From Proales similis (lineage: Eukaryota; Rotifera; Eurotatoria; Ploima; Proalidae): DNA of 64,000 nt. The notes under the pieces are model-generated. The model saw only the letters and a list, made by a program, of their open reading frames with translations, was not told the origin of the DNA and ran no database searches. Shown piece after piece: positions 1-11,518 of this stretch; position 1 is the first letter of the stretch; each line of letters begins with the position of its first letter. The stretch spans positions 186,001 to 250,000 of the forward strand of contig JAGVRJ010000009.1 in the NCBI GenBank assembly GCA_019059635.1. Reading direction: 5' to 3'. Made by a program: the position numbers and the translations under genes.

Positions 1-316
1 AGGCCAGGCTTGTGGCGATAAAAATACTCCGTCACCAATAAAAAAAGTCAGACACAGTAAACTAGAGTGGGCCTTGGTTAAAAGGTAAACGTAACTTGGC
101 TTAATTCTAACTGCTATCCGACCTATTTACTGTTTGGTCGTTTTCTGACCTAAAAAGCAAAACGTATGTGGCAGATTTGAAATTTTATTTTGGAAAACTT
201 TTGATGCAACTAGAATGTCTTCTAATAGGCCAAATGTGGCTTGATAGAAAATTAACTTAAAATTCACGGGCCTTCGTAGTGAACGAAAAATGAGAGAAAA
301 GAATCTTAAATTCGCT

Positions 317-3300
317 TTAGACCGACTTACTCTTCTCACACACATAGGCTAGAGTGTCAGTTTTCTGGGCGATTCCAAATGAATTGGAACAGAGCGCCCA
401 AATCATCGCCGCGTTATTGCCGTTGTCGATGAATTTTACGCCACTACAAAAGTTCTCCACAAGATCCTCGCTCTGATTTGATTTTTGCCACACTCTCTAA
501 TAAAAAGATTCGAATGAGATTGGCATTTCAAGGCCAACATTGACCACCAACAGACCTTTGATGTTTCTGAATAGCCTATCCAAAAGGCGGGTGAGGCATA
601 CTTCAGCACCACTTCTACTTCCAGCTGGCTTGATGGCTGCATCAGCCAGGCTCTTTTGAATAAACAAGTTAAGAAGTCAATAGATTTTTTGGCAAAAAGA
701 GACCAAAAATTACCCGAGCGCAGCACAAGCAGCAGTGGCGTCATTGAAATTTTTTCGTGTGGAAGTGTACTGGTAGCAACGATCCCAGTGGCCGTTCCAT
801 CCGATCGGACATGAGACTTGAATAAAATTGAATTATTTTGCGATTCGCTTGCTCGTCAAAGACGCATACCACATTGACCTGAATCAGAGTGCCAGGCTTG
901 TGTTCGATTACACAAGCATAGGCCTCCAAAGCAGTAGCCAGTAAAGCACTGACCTGAACTATTACAGCTTTGACCGAGTTCAATTTTCAAATCTGAAATG
1001 CTCAATTAACCAAAGATCAAACGAGAAATCAAAGACCAAAAGAATTCGAACCGCAAGCCTGAGTATCTGTGTTCCAATACAAGCTGGTGTTTTGGCATGC
1101 GCAATTTTGATTCACACAAGCCAGCTGATTGTAAGTTTGACACTCATAGTCTACCGAGCAAATTTCGCCGTCGCCCAGTTGTGGCACTGGAAAGTTATTT
1201 TAACAATACTTTTTTAGTTCGGTCGAATCGATGAAATAACCAACCACACAAGCTATCCGATAGTCTTGGATAATAGCCAAAGTCGCAGACACATTCAGTT
1301 GAATTGCAGTATAGCCCCAGCATTTCATTGCACTGATGCACCGAGTCACAGTACTCAAACCCGATCTTTTTTGGCGCTTTGTGCACAAACGGTACGGACT
1401 GATTTTTTTAAATCAACTGGCTGACAAAGTAAAGTGCTTACCACATGTCACTCCGTTCCAATATTTTTCATAGTCCGTGCACAAACACATGTAATAGTCA
1501 CATGTCCAGATACGACAGTACCCCCAAAGGCCATTGAATCTATCACAAATGTAAGGATCATCAGTGAGTTCACCAAATGGAAGCGGATCAACTTTTTGTG
1601 AATTTTAGATAAAATTTGCAGACTTAAGTTAGAGATTAGGTTCTTGTACCGCAGTTTCCAGGCCAATCGTCTAGTTTGGTTGGATCATTACAGACGCAAA
1701 TGCCTCCTACGCAAGAGATGTCAAATTCAGGATGACAAGGCCTCGTGGTTGCTTTATATTGTGTTTAATGGAAATTTTTATTAATTCATTTATCAGTTCA
1801 TGCAATTCTTACAGCACGAGTATCCAGCTTTAGGATATGTCCCTTTATAATTCTTGATTTATGAGGATTATAAAAGGGCTTGAAATTTGAAGTGGCCTAC
1901 AGCATGAGCCAGAAGATGATGACCAATACGAATCTTTATTGCATCCGCACGTGTTCGTTTGCGGATTACAAATCAGATTTTGCGAAGATCGGCAGTCTGA
2001 AGTGATGGTGCAAGACTGTAAATAGTTTCGAGCCGTCTCTTCAAATTAATTTAGTTGATTTTAAACGGAAAAATTTTTAATTAGCGTCCAGAAAGAGAAA
2101 ACTTACGACAAGCGTTCGCCGAGGGCACAAATCTTCGGGAAGATGAGCACATACACATTCCTGACAAACAACTGAATGAAGCTGAAGCTGGAGTGCAGTC
2201 AGCCGCACTAGTACACGCCTTGCCGAAATCGCCAACGTAGACTATTGTCAAAGACTCAAGCAAGCTGCTCTTGAAATCGAGAAGGTAAAAACAAACCGCA
2301 TTTGTTCTGGGTCGCGTCGAAAAATGTAGTCGAATTGCATTCACAAGCATATGTCGGTATTAGGCAAGAAAGGCCTCGCGTTGCATCACAATCCGAATTG
2401 CTCGCGCATATTTGACGATGACCGAGTCGAGGCTCTTGAAATTTGAAATATCCAATCTGGACAAATCGAATAAGTTATGGCTCAAATTGGTCTACTCACC
2501 ACATTGAGAGTTGGCACTTATCCATCTGTTCGCTAACGAGTTGTTGCACTCACAAGCATGGCTTGTGCAGACGAGGCCTTTGGTGTCGTCGCATTGGTAG
2601 CTTATGTCGCAGTAGCTGCCGTGAGTTCGCTTAAGTGCTTTTCACGGCCCGATTTATCAGAGTCTAGTAACCATTTTCTGTAAAGAGCGACCTACTGCAA
2701 ATGGTGGAGTTGAAGTAATGATCGGCTAGCTGACAAGCGCATCGGCCCGACACACAAACGAGGCCCAACCTCGAGCGACATTCAGAGTCTGCCGTGCAGG
2801 GCTCGTCGAATGTTTCTTTCATGACTTGAAGTTGCGCTCAATCATAGTAAAGTTCTCGATAGATGCTTGAATTTGGGCAAAAAGTTACCGCAGGTATTCA
2901 TTGCAGTTGACCAATAGTAATTAGCAGAACAAGAACAAGCATTCGACACACAAATGAGTCCTCTCAGGTCATTACACTCGGAGCTGTTTGTGCAGCTGGC
3001 TCCATTCGTTAGCTTGTTCGCTAAATGTCATGAGCGTTTAAAGAAATATTTAAACAAGTTCCAGAGATTTAACCTACTGCATCTGGCTCCATTGTGATAT
3101 TGCTGAACTAGGCACTTGCAATACAGGTTGCTCTGGAAGTCGCTGTTACACGAAAGACCATTAGTGTTGTCACATATAAGCTGCGAGCTGCATGTTTCGT
3201 CTATTTGCTGCTTTAAGATGCATGACATTGTTGCATTTGACCAATAGTAGGACCCATTGTAGCAAGTAGTGTTTAGCAGATTGAAATTTATCGTTGTCGT

Positions 3301-3552
3301 CGTTGGGGTTATTATCGTAGTAGTGGTAGTTGTAGCTTGGCCTGATTGCTCTGCCTGGTTGTTGCTGACCACAACCGCCACAATTGTCGTCACTGCGACA
3401 ATAGTGGCAACGGTAGCCACTGCACCCACCACGATCGCAGCCTTGACCGGGAGAGCGATCAAGCTTACTGAGCTCGTGGCGAACTGTGCCGAATCGGCTA
3501 CGAGTTGCCCAGAGAAAGCAGTTGCTGCCAACCCTTGTTCTCCTTTAGTCAT
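317..3552 (-). CDS. Type II membrane protein: EB-like Cys modules plus C-type lectin domain
   Basis: Not a named gene that I recognise. Starting at 3552, the protein has a short N-terminal segment and then a long hydrophobic Ala/Val stretch (about residues 38-65) with no cleavable signal peptide, so it is probably a type II membrane protein. A Thr-rich linker follows. About twelve cysteine-rich modules of roughly 40 residues come next, patterned like C-x-x-x-x-x-C-x-x-x-x-G-L-x-C-x-x-x-x-C-x-C and often ending YW/F-N-S-x-x-x-C; this resembles the EB module. Nearly every module is its own exon (for example 2889-3020), bounded by phase-1 introns that split the final Gly codon. The last three exons (about 820 to 317) encode a C-type-lectin fold: it opens SCPIGW, has FWIG in the middle and closes YVCEK. 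The usual WND calcium site is not seen. Reading the full length needs about 15 exons, so borders are approximate. Confidence 0.72.
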
Positions 3553-4354
3553 TTCAATTTTCGATTGTTTTATTTACTTAGTTTAGTTCGCGTTTCCTCA
3601 CAAATTTTCGACTAACTTAAAAGCCTTTTTCAAGTTCTTACTTTATCAAAGGGCTCAATTTCGACATCAGACTGGAGGTTGGTAATGTTTCGCCACAAGG
3701 CTAATTTACCGAAAAATGCGCTCATCTTTGTTCCCACATTCTCAGACTCAAAGAAGAGCTTTAGGGGAACCAACTCAATTCTAAGTTGAAACTGAGAGCC
3801 CAAACACAATAATTAATTTAAATTGTTGCTGGCGGGCGAAAGCGAAATGAAATTCATTTAGCCGATTAGCTTCGCTTTTGTTTAGCATGCTTGGTTGCCC
3901 CCCCCCCCCTTTTCTGCTCCGTGCCTCAAATGAGACATCAACTTACGAGAAGAACAAGTCGAATTACGAGGAGTTTACTTTAGGCTTAAAGATAAATCTG
4001 AAAATTTCGGCAAAAATCTTCCAGAAATTAGTGAATTGAAGTGAAAAGTTGACATAAGCGAGCTGGATAATATCTGGAGTAGAAACGTGAACGAATGCAT
4101 AATCCATCGTTAAAAGCTATAATAAGGGTCGAAGTTGCCAATGAAAGCGAGCTAGTGATAAAGCATGACCTGTAATTAACGAGTTGGAGATAGAGTAGGA
4201 GCACAGGCAAGTTTTAATCAGACGCGAGCTTACACGTTTATGTAAGGTCTACGCAAGCGTTCTCAAGCTATAAATTAGGGCAAATATAGATCAAATAATA
4301 AAAAAGAGAAGAAGCGATTTTTATTTTTTAGTTGTCTCAGTTCAGAAGTAGAAG
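3553..4354. other. Divergent intergenic region
   Basis: About 800 bp separate the divergently transcribed lectin-module gene and the TspO-related gene, so both promoters should lie here. I see no coding exon. A poly-C tract of about 13 bases lies near 3898-3911 and is followed by a short T run; it may be prone to slippage. The remainder is unremarkable. Confidence 0.5.
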
Positions 4355-5652
4355 ATGCAATTCCGACAAGATAATTTCAACATTTCTGACCGAACCAGCA
4401 ACAAACAGCACGATTTGGTTCGAATCGCGTTGATCGTATTGAGTGTCATAAGCTACATACTCGCAGTATTCTTCAACGCGGCCTCTTCACAAACGGCTTG
4501 GGGTTAGATTGTTATTAAGCTTTCATTTGACCAAATCATTACATAAACTCTCCTATTTATAGGCATTTTCGCCTACTCCAATGCGGACATTTCGGCTAAT
4601 TACACGGTCGACATTACACCTGCTGGATGGACATTTGCCACTTGGGGCATAATTTACACGTGGCAAGCACTTTGGTTCCTGTTTGCGGTCGCGTCCATAT
4701 TTCTGCGAACTGAGAATGGCTACTTGTACCAGCAGCCGTCAGTGTTCAATCCCATATTTCTGGGCTCCGTGATCGCTAATTATGCCTTCAATATAATATG
4801 GCTATTTTTGTTTGTGGAATCTCTCTTCTGGGTAAGCGCTCGGGATTTGTTTTTGGTCAGAAATTTAATCGAATATTTCTTAAAGTGGGCCTTTATAGTC
4901 CTGGCACTACTCACCGCCGCTCTCTACGTTAGTCTAGTGATTTCACATATGAAAATATACGAAGCCGAAAGCTACTTGAAAGGCAAGGCACGAAAGTGAG
5001 TTGAGAGCTTTTCACTTAACAGAAGGCTGACATGTTTAACGTTTGATTTTGCTCAAATTGAAGATATATCTGGCTGTATCGCATCCTCGTCAACAACGGC
5101 CTGGCATTCTACGCTACTTGGGTCACGATAGCCACCATGCTCAATCTGGCCATCGCCTTGTCTTTTAAGGATTCGAGCCGGGATGGAGCACGTAAACAAG
5201 CAATACTCGGTCTGCGATAAACAGCAACTTAACTATTTGAACTGATCTAGTCTCCGTGAGCACTGCGTCTCTGATCGCTGTTATATTTGTTGGATTGGTA
5301 AGTAATTTATTATAAACCAAATGTGAATGCCTTTGATTCATTTCTCACCGTTGAACTTTAAGTTCATTGTGGTCTATACGGCGCTGGATGTCTACTTCTT
5401 GCAAAAGTTCCTCCGATACACATTCAGCCCCTACCTCCAAATGCTAATCGCCTTCGCAGGTATTAAAATGAGTGGAAATAATCTCAATAGGTTGCTGGAT
5501 GTTGAAATTACTTTTAAAAAGGCGTACTGAGCAAGAATGGACTTGAAAAGCCTTCATCTATAGTGACCGTGATACTTTTGGTGTTCGGACCTGGTATCAT
5601 GTTGATCACAAAAATCGCATTGACCATTTATCGAATTAAAAAGGGCAATTAA
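4355..5652 (+). CDS. Multi-pass TspO/MBR-related membrane protein
   Basis: Seven exons join in frame: 4355-4502, 4563-4831, 4886-4995, 5064-5191, 5251-5297, 5363-5459 and 5522-5652. They give about 309 residues with about eight hydrophobic segments, starting near residue 23. The motif PAGWTFATWGIIYTWQALW at the start of exon 2 resembles the Trp-rich P-x-G-W-x-F-x-x-W-G-I-I-Y signature of tryptophan-rich sensory/translocator proteins and their longer animal relatives; the match is to that signature, not to a known paralogue. There is no signal peptide. The C-terminus is short and basic, ending IKKGN. AATAAA follows the stop at 5726. Function is not established; lipid or tetrapyrrole handling would only be a family-based guess. 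Confidence 0.6.
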
Positions 5653-5776
5653 TTTTCAGATTATTTTCGAATGTTATTTTTATTGGTATTTTTATACACA
5701 TGCGCTGAGTGCGTGACCAAGAGTGAATAAAACTCGATTTGAAGTTGGCTCTTTTTCATGCCCTTTCGATGATTTT
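5653..5776. terminator. Interleaved poly(A) signals of two convergent genes
   Basis: The plus-strand gene has AATAAA at 5726-5731. The minus-strand receptor gene has AATAAA on its own strand at 5679-5684. Each signal lies beyond the other gene's signal, so the two mature 3' UTRs should overlap by about 50 bases. Confidence 0.55.
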
Positions 5777-8700
5777 CTAGTAGGGCATCATGTTGGTCCT
5801 ATAGGTGCTGGTTCGAATGTTTGAACTGCCCACCTCGTCAGCCTCATTCATTCGGTAGTTTGGCATAAAATATCCGCCAAGGTCAAGATTGGAGCTCTGT
5901 CAGATAGGGTCGAGATTTGCGAAGCGTTTAAGAATTTGAATCATACCGAGTCTTACCTTGCTAGCGGGTTCGATGTTCGAAGCGGCAAATTGACCTGTAC
6001 TCTCTTCTAATCGCGCGACCCGAGCCTGATTCCTTCGCTTGAGCTGAGAGACCTTGGTCCATGTGAAATAATATTTATATGCTTTATGTTAGTGCAGGCA
6101 AAAGTGCATCAATCGCTTACGATCACAATTCCGATCAAGAATAGAAGAGTGAGCAGAGTGGTGACCACAATTGTGACCATGACAGTGTTATGGCTCATTA
6201 AAGCGGCGCCCCGTTTCAGGTAAGCGAGTTTTTTGGCGTTTGCGCTTCGACTTAGAAACACGTCCTTGTCCTTGAATATGTCCATGTAATCAGAATAATT
6301 GACCCTTTGTCCGACAGTTGATTGTGTTGTCTCTTCAAGCGGCATGCCAAGGTACTTGGCATCAAACGCTGTCAAATTAACTGTCTGAGTGGCGATCTTG
6401 TTCAATCAATTTAGAAAAAGAAAATTTCATCAGGCCGCGCTTATGTTGTTCTCACATCCAGCTTGAGACGTTCGATATTCTGGCAAAAGTCCTCTCGCAA
6501 TTGTCGATTGGAAAACTGAAGCTCAAACTGAAGTGCAGGCTCGATTTTAAGCTGTTTCCGTTCATTCATTGTTTTTTAGAGAATTTCTATACTCAATGCC
6601 ACATTAAATCTGAATTCTTACTCTGAGCAGGGTGGCAGACTTTGAATCGAGCTTGTACGCCCGAGCGAGTTCAAATTTCAAGTCGCTGTTCAGCAGGAAT
6701 GAGACAAAGGGCATTGAGTAGCTTGAGAGTCCAACTCACTTGATCATTTCTTTTAGCTTGTACGACTTGCTTAAGTACTTCTCGCTCATGTTCAAATTGA
6801 TCAGCTCGCTAGCTCGGTCGCAATCTTTAAATGTATTCGAATCGTTCACATGCTCGTGGTTGTGCAATGAGAGATCGTTACCTGGTGCCAAGTAGTAAAG
6901 ATTCTTATTCAACTCGACAGTCAAGTTCTCGGATTTTATCTTTAGACGATAAGCTGCTGTTGACGAGTAGCTAGATGAAAGAAGCCTACCAGTTGTTGGA
7001 GCTGGTCGACTTGTGCGATGAAATGAGTCGAATTTGAAAAGTCGGCGGCTTGCAGACTCAGGTCGACTAGAATAGTGTGTTCGTCTTTGCCTGGTCGAAA
7101 CTTGAGTGTTTTTAATTTTAAAGCGAATTTTGTATCTAAAGCAATAGGGCAGCTGTGTACATACATTCAAAATTGAGAACTTGGTCGGATCGGCATCAAT
7201 CGGCTTGCTCAGTTGTTGAACTATTGACTCTTTCAGCAAATTGATGTTCACCTCGTTCAGTTCAAAGTTTTTAAACATTTTTATGGTGAAGTTGTAGAAG
7301 AGATTCACTTGGTTGAGGAGATGTGATAAAAATGAAAATTAAATAAGCGTGAATTGGTCTTACACTGTTCACAATAGACGCCGTTGTAATTGTGAGCGCA
7401 AACACATTCGGGTCGACTGTTGGCTCGCGTGGAATACAAACACGATCGAGTTCCTGGGCTGAAGCAAGGCACTCCACATTCGGTAAGCTGAAGATCAACA
7501 CATTCGCATTTGTAGCATTGAGTCCTTGGATCCATGCGATAGCCATACGGACAGTTCAGGTCGCAAATCCACTTGCACTCTCCTTCCGATTGGTCTTTTA
7601 TTTCATCAAATCTTCACATATCTAATTCAAGCGATTGAGTAAAATCAATTTACCGATAACGTTCGGAAGCGAGTCGGAACTTTGAATGTTGAATGTCGGA
7701 AGCTCTGATGTTTGAGTTAAAGTTGCTTGACTGGTGACTGGCTCGACTTGAGGAGTCGATGTTTCAGGACTCGAGGAACTGTTACTGGTCAGCGATGTGG
7801 CCATCATAGTTGTCGGATTTGTTGGCGGGAAGATTGACTCGGCTGTCGAATTGATCGTCTCAGACTTGGTACTGGAGCGGCAGGCCGAGTCGCACTCCGT
7901 CTGAGTGGCAAAGTTGTTCGCGTTGCCCGAGCAGCCCGAGAAGTAAAATTTTTTACATAGCTGGTCGATCGGATCATAGTAAAATCGTTCGTTGTACTGG
8001 CTGCAGTTTCCGATTCTAACTGGCTGCAGGCAGACGTCTGGCGAAAGGTGACAAGCTATTTAAAGCGCTGAATGGCATTTGATTGATACTTGAATGCTTA
8101 CTGTTTTGGTTTGAGTTAACACATGCCGGAAACTCGTCGCTGTTCTTGTACGACTCGCAATTCATTTGGGCCAAAGGACAAAGGTAAAAATCGGACTCGA
8201 ACATCATACAGACTTGATTTCTCAGACATTTGATGTTCTAAATGACGCCAGAATTTCAGGACATTTCCGGATTGGGCCGCACCATTTGGCTCTTACCTCA
8301 CATGGGCTGGGGAGTTTAACTTCGCCTCGTCCGTTTGTTTTCATTTTGCTCGGCTGACCGATGAAAACGGGCGAAAGTTGTGAAAACTGATCTTCAATAC
8401 ATTCACATTTGTAGCATCCGTTCGCATCTTTCAGAAAGCCCAGTCGACAAGATTTTGAGCAAAACTGTCTGCTGACCGACGTCTGGCCACTGAGCATGCG
8501 CTCATGGTTGTTAAGTTTAAAGAATTCGTTTTTCATCTCTTGGTAGAAATTTCGCTCGTTTAGGCATTTGCATTCGCAAATTTCACACTCGGCCAAGAGT
8601 TTGAAGCCGAAATCGCATTTGAGAGGGCATTGTGACATGTCAGGACATGCATGAGCCGCTTTAAGAATGCGTTAGTAGAAGGTCTTTTTGAACCGAACGC

Positions 8701-9386
8701 TTAAATTCATTCTACCTTGCTCACAATAGACGCCGTTGAAGCCCGGCGCGCAAACACAACTCGGACCTTGCCGTGGGTCCATTCGACATGTTCCTCCGTT
8801 GAAGCATTCAAACTCAAACGGACATTCGGTCCAAAACGACGCGTAGCTGTTTGTTTCACTTCCTGTCGGAGAACTGGCCCCTTTCCAACCTTGCTGTTGA
8901 AAGCGATTGTTGTCGAGGACACTCGGGCCAACAGCCGCATATTTGCCTTTTAAGACTTTGACTGCCACCGCCTTGAATGAATCAAACTCGCTTAACTCAC
9001 CTGCATAGGTCTCACAGCGCGCTCCGGTAAACTCGTTGATGCAGGAGCAAAATATTTCCGGAATATTTTGATCGCGCGTATCCATTCCGTTGTACTTGTC
9101 GAGCTTCTTTATGTCGGAGAGTGAATAGCATATGCCACCATTCAAGCAATAGCCCGACAGAAGAGGATGACTCAAATCGCAGACGGAAAAAGTTTCTGTT
9201 CAAATCAATTTGAGTTGCAAACACAATCGAATTAGATGACAAGATGCAAACGAAGCGCCTACCAACAGGAACTTGGTGATTGGCCGGCTCTGGCAGATGC
9301 GAGGCTGATTGAAAGGCTTCGCAAAGTTTGGTGACGACGACGAGGAATATCGTGGAACTGCATATTTTCATTAAATCGATTCTCAT
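5777..9386 (-). CDS. EGF/antistasin/Kunitz mosaic single-pass receptor
   Basis: A secreted-then-anchored mosaic protein. Exon 1 (9263-9386) encodes a signal peptide with a hydrophobic core (SSTIFLVVVTKLC). Exon 2 (9001-9195) and exon 3 (8716-8946) carry EGF-like domains (CLNGGIC, CFNGGTC...CVCAPGFNGVYCEQ). Exon 4 (8297-8658) and exon 7 (7364-7594) have antistasin-like CYKCEC modules; exon 7 ends in another EGF-like tail. Exon 6 (7654-8037) carries a Kunitz domain (IGNCSQYNERFYYD...FYFSGCSGNANNF...EC...C) followed by a Ser/Thr-rich linker. Several exons between about 7340 and 6430 encode a folded region I cannot name. A transmembrane segment lies near 6190-6115, and a short tail ends NMMPY. 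Most junctions are phase 1, as expected of shuffled modules. The inhibitor domains suggest protease binding at the cell surface; no orthologue is recognised. Confidence 0.65.
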
Positions 9387-11518
9387 TTCAGCTTTTCAAA
9401 AGAAAACAACAAAATAAATATTCTAAATTGAGAAACGCTCTCGTTAGAATTTAGAAGACGACGAATGATATGAGTGCAAGTTAAGATGGTTGGACAAGCG
9501 AGTCCAACCGTAATTGAGAATTAGGAGATACGATGATGAGCCATTGAGTGATGGCTCATGGAGTGGCGGACTAAGCTGACTCTTGGCTGACTAAGACGCA
9601 GAGCTCCCAAAAAGTGTTGATTCACAAAGAGTTTGTGGTGGCAAGCGTTTACTATATATAGTTGCTCCCGGATCGCTGATTGAGACCAGCTTCATCTTGC
9701 AAGCGTTTTAATTGAAGATCAACTCGAATGGTGACGAAAAATGAAGAGAGAGAGAGAGAATAAATAAGAGAGTCCACCGCGTGGGTGATGGGGTGAGCTG
9801 ATATAATCGTCGACATTAGGGTTTAAAAAGCTCAGCAATGGCTGGGCATATTCTTGCGTTAAAGGCGGTCGAAATTAGCCGATATGAAACTGGATGAATT
9901 AAACGCGCATCAATTTATTCAAGCATTAGTCCAGACTGTGCATCGCAACGAACAGGAAGACTGAAAGTGTAATGAATAAATATTACGGGCGCTACTAAGC
10001 GGATTAGAACACGAATTGAGAGCAGGGCTGAGTGCCTGTTGTTTTGCATGGAAATTACTTGAAGAGTTGGCTTGTTTTTGTTTTTTATTTTTATTGTTGT
10101 TTACTTGGCGAATTAGACGAGAGGTGGAGAGTTCAATCGGCAACATGACTCGGCACACCTTTGAGCCAATGTTTAGAATAACAATGAACCGCTCGCTCGA
10201 TCATTCCCACCCTTGTTGTGGCCTAAATGAGCTCGAGCTCCATTCAGTCTCTTTCCTCTTTCTCTCTCTCTCTCTTCCCAGGAGTCAGCGTACAAGTTTG
10301 CAAGACAAGCCATATTGATGAATAAACGAGCGAACGTGATGGCAAGAGGCTTGTGCACGCTTGTGTGTGCACAGGCGAGCGCGTAGGCGAGCTAACGAGC
10401 GGTCGGGCAGTGACATTTGTTGAATGTGAGGTACCAAATTGAAAAGTCAACTTTGCACAAACGTTTATTGGCTAAGAGCGCGCTTCCCTAATTGTCTTTG
10501 TACAAAGAACGGACAATGCTCGAGTTACCTAGTTTCATCTAGCTAAAGCCTTTTTGGATGTCCTGTTCGCCTCCCTCTCTCCCTCCCCCCTCTCTCAATC
10601 TCCAATCTCAGAGAATAGCACGAGTCCATTGAGCTCTCATTAATCATAAACCAAATTTCAGCGCCTTGCTTTTCAATGGATAGCTGTCCTCGTTTTAATC
10701 TCGGCCGGTGATCTTTGCGCACTCGTATGTGCAAACACACACGCTGCCTCTTCGGATGTGCATGACAATCGCCGCTTCCTCAAATAAACATTTGAACAAA
10801 GGCGATTAATCCAGATGCACTTGGATCGGTCGAGGCTCCAAGTCCAGCTAGTTTCCACTTCTGTCTTTTGTCTAATTTGAATCGAATGTTGGTTGAAGAC
10901 ATTAATTCTTTATTATTGTTCTCTGCTCGACCCGACTTTGATTGGAACTCGAATAGGCTCCAATTTATCAATTTATATGGCTGGTGAGAACTCGGTCGGA
11001 AATGGCAAACATCCGGCCAAGTTGGAGGCGAGGATAATAGGCCCTGCGGCGCTTAATTTGGTTCTGTCGACCGATGAACTTGGTCCAGAAAATTGGAGAT
11101 GCGAGAGATTGACCGCTGCTTCATGGTTGATCCATGGACACGAGCGGACGAGGCAATTAAGGCGAGATTGTTAATTTATTCAGTCGCTTTTGAACACTGT
11201 TGGCAGATGCGATCGAACTAAATAGAACGTCAGACATGGCGATTGTTCTATTCGAGATATGATTATTAATACACGCAAGAATAGGCCGACCATCGATTTT
11301 CTTCTACATCAGCGCATCATAATTCATTCAGTACACAAGGTCATTTTTGATGTGCAAACAGCTCCTCCTTCCTTATCTCTAATCTGGCGAACTCATTCCA
11401 GCTTCGATTCTGATCAATCATTTGCTCAGACTGATAAACTGAGAGTTAGCAAACCCCGAGCTCGACTTATCCTTGCTTCACAACACAACGCAAACCTTCT
11501 CAATATACAAGTTAGCAG
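9387..11518. other. 2.1 kb gene-free intergenic region
   Basis: No convincing coding exon is visible between the receptor gene and stomatin. The region holds a GA run near 9748-9758, a CT run near 10258-10275 and CT-rich sequence at 10569-10598. Both neighbours start away from this interval, so it is probably a shared regulatory region. Confidence 0.5.
9653..9660 (-). promoter_or_regulatory. TATA-like element upstream of mosaic receptor gene
   Basis: The sequence TATATATA lies about 270 bases upstream of the receptor start codon on the same strand. The position fits a promoter with a 5' UTR of about 240 bases, but nothing else confirms it. Confidence 0.25.

Noticed and set aside
741-983. Minus-strand 80-residue frame starting MNSVKAV
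   Set aside because: The real reading is a different frame: it gives a Cys module and the start of the lectin domain with proper phase-1 splice sites.
3269-3586. 105-residue plus-strand frame rich in Val/Thr
   Set aside because: It is the antisense of the Ala/Val transmembrane and Thr-rich stretch of the lectin-module gene; repetitive codons make both strands open.
8717-8953. Plus-strand and alternative minus frames over the EGF exon
   Set aside because: They are shadows of the exon encoding ECFNGGTC, which carries the EGF pattern.
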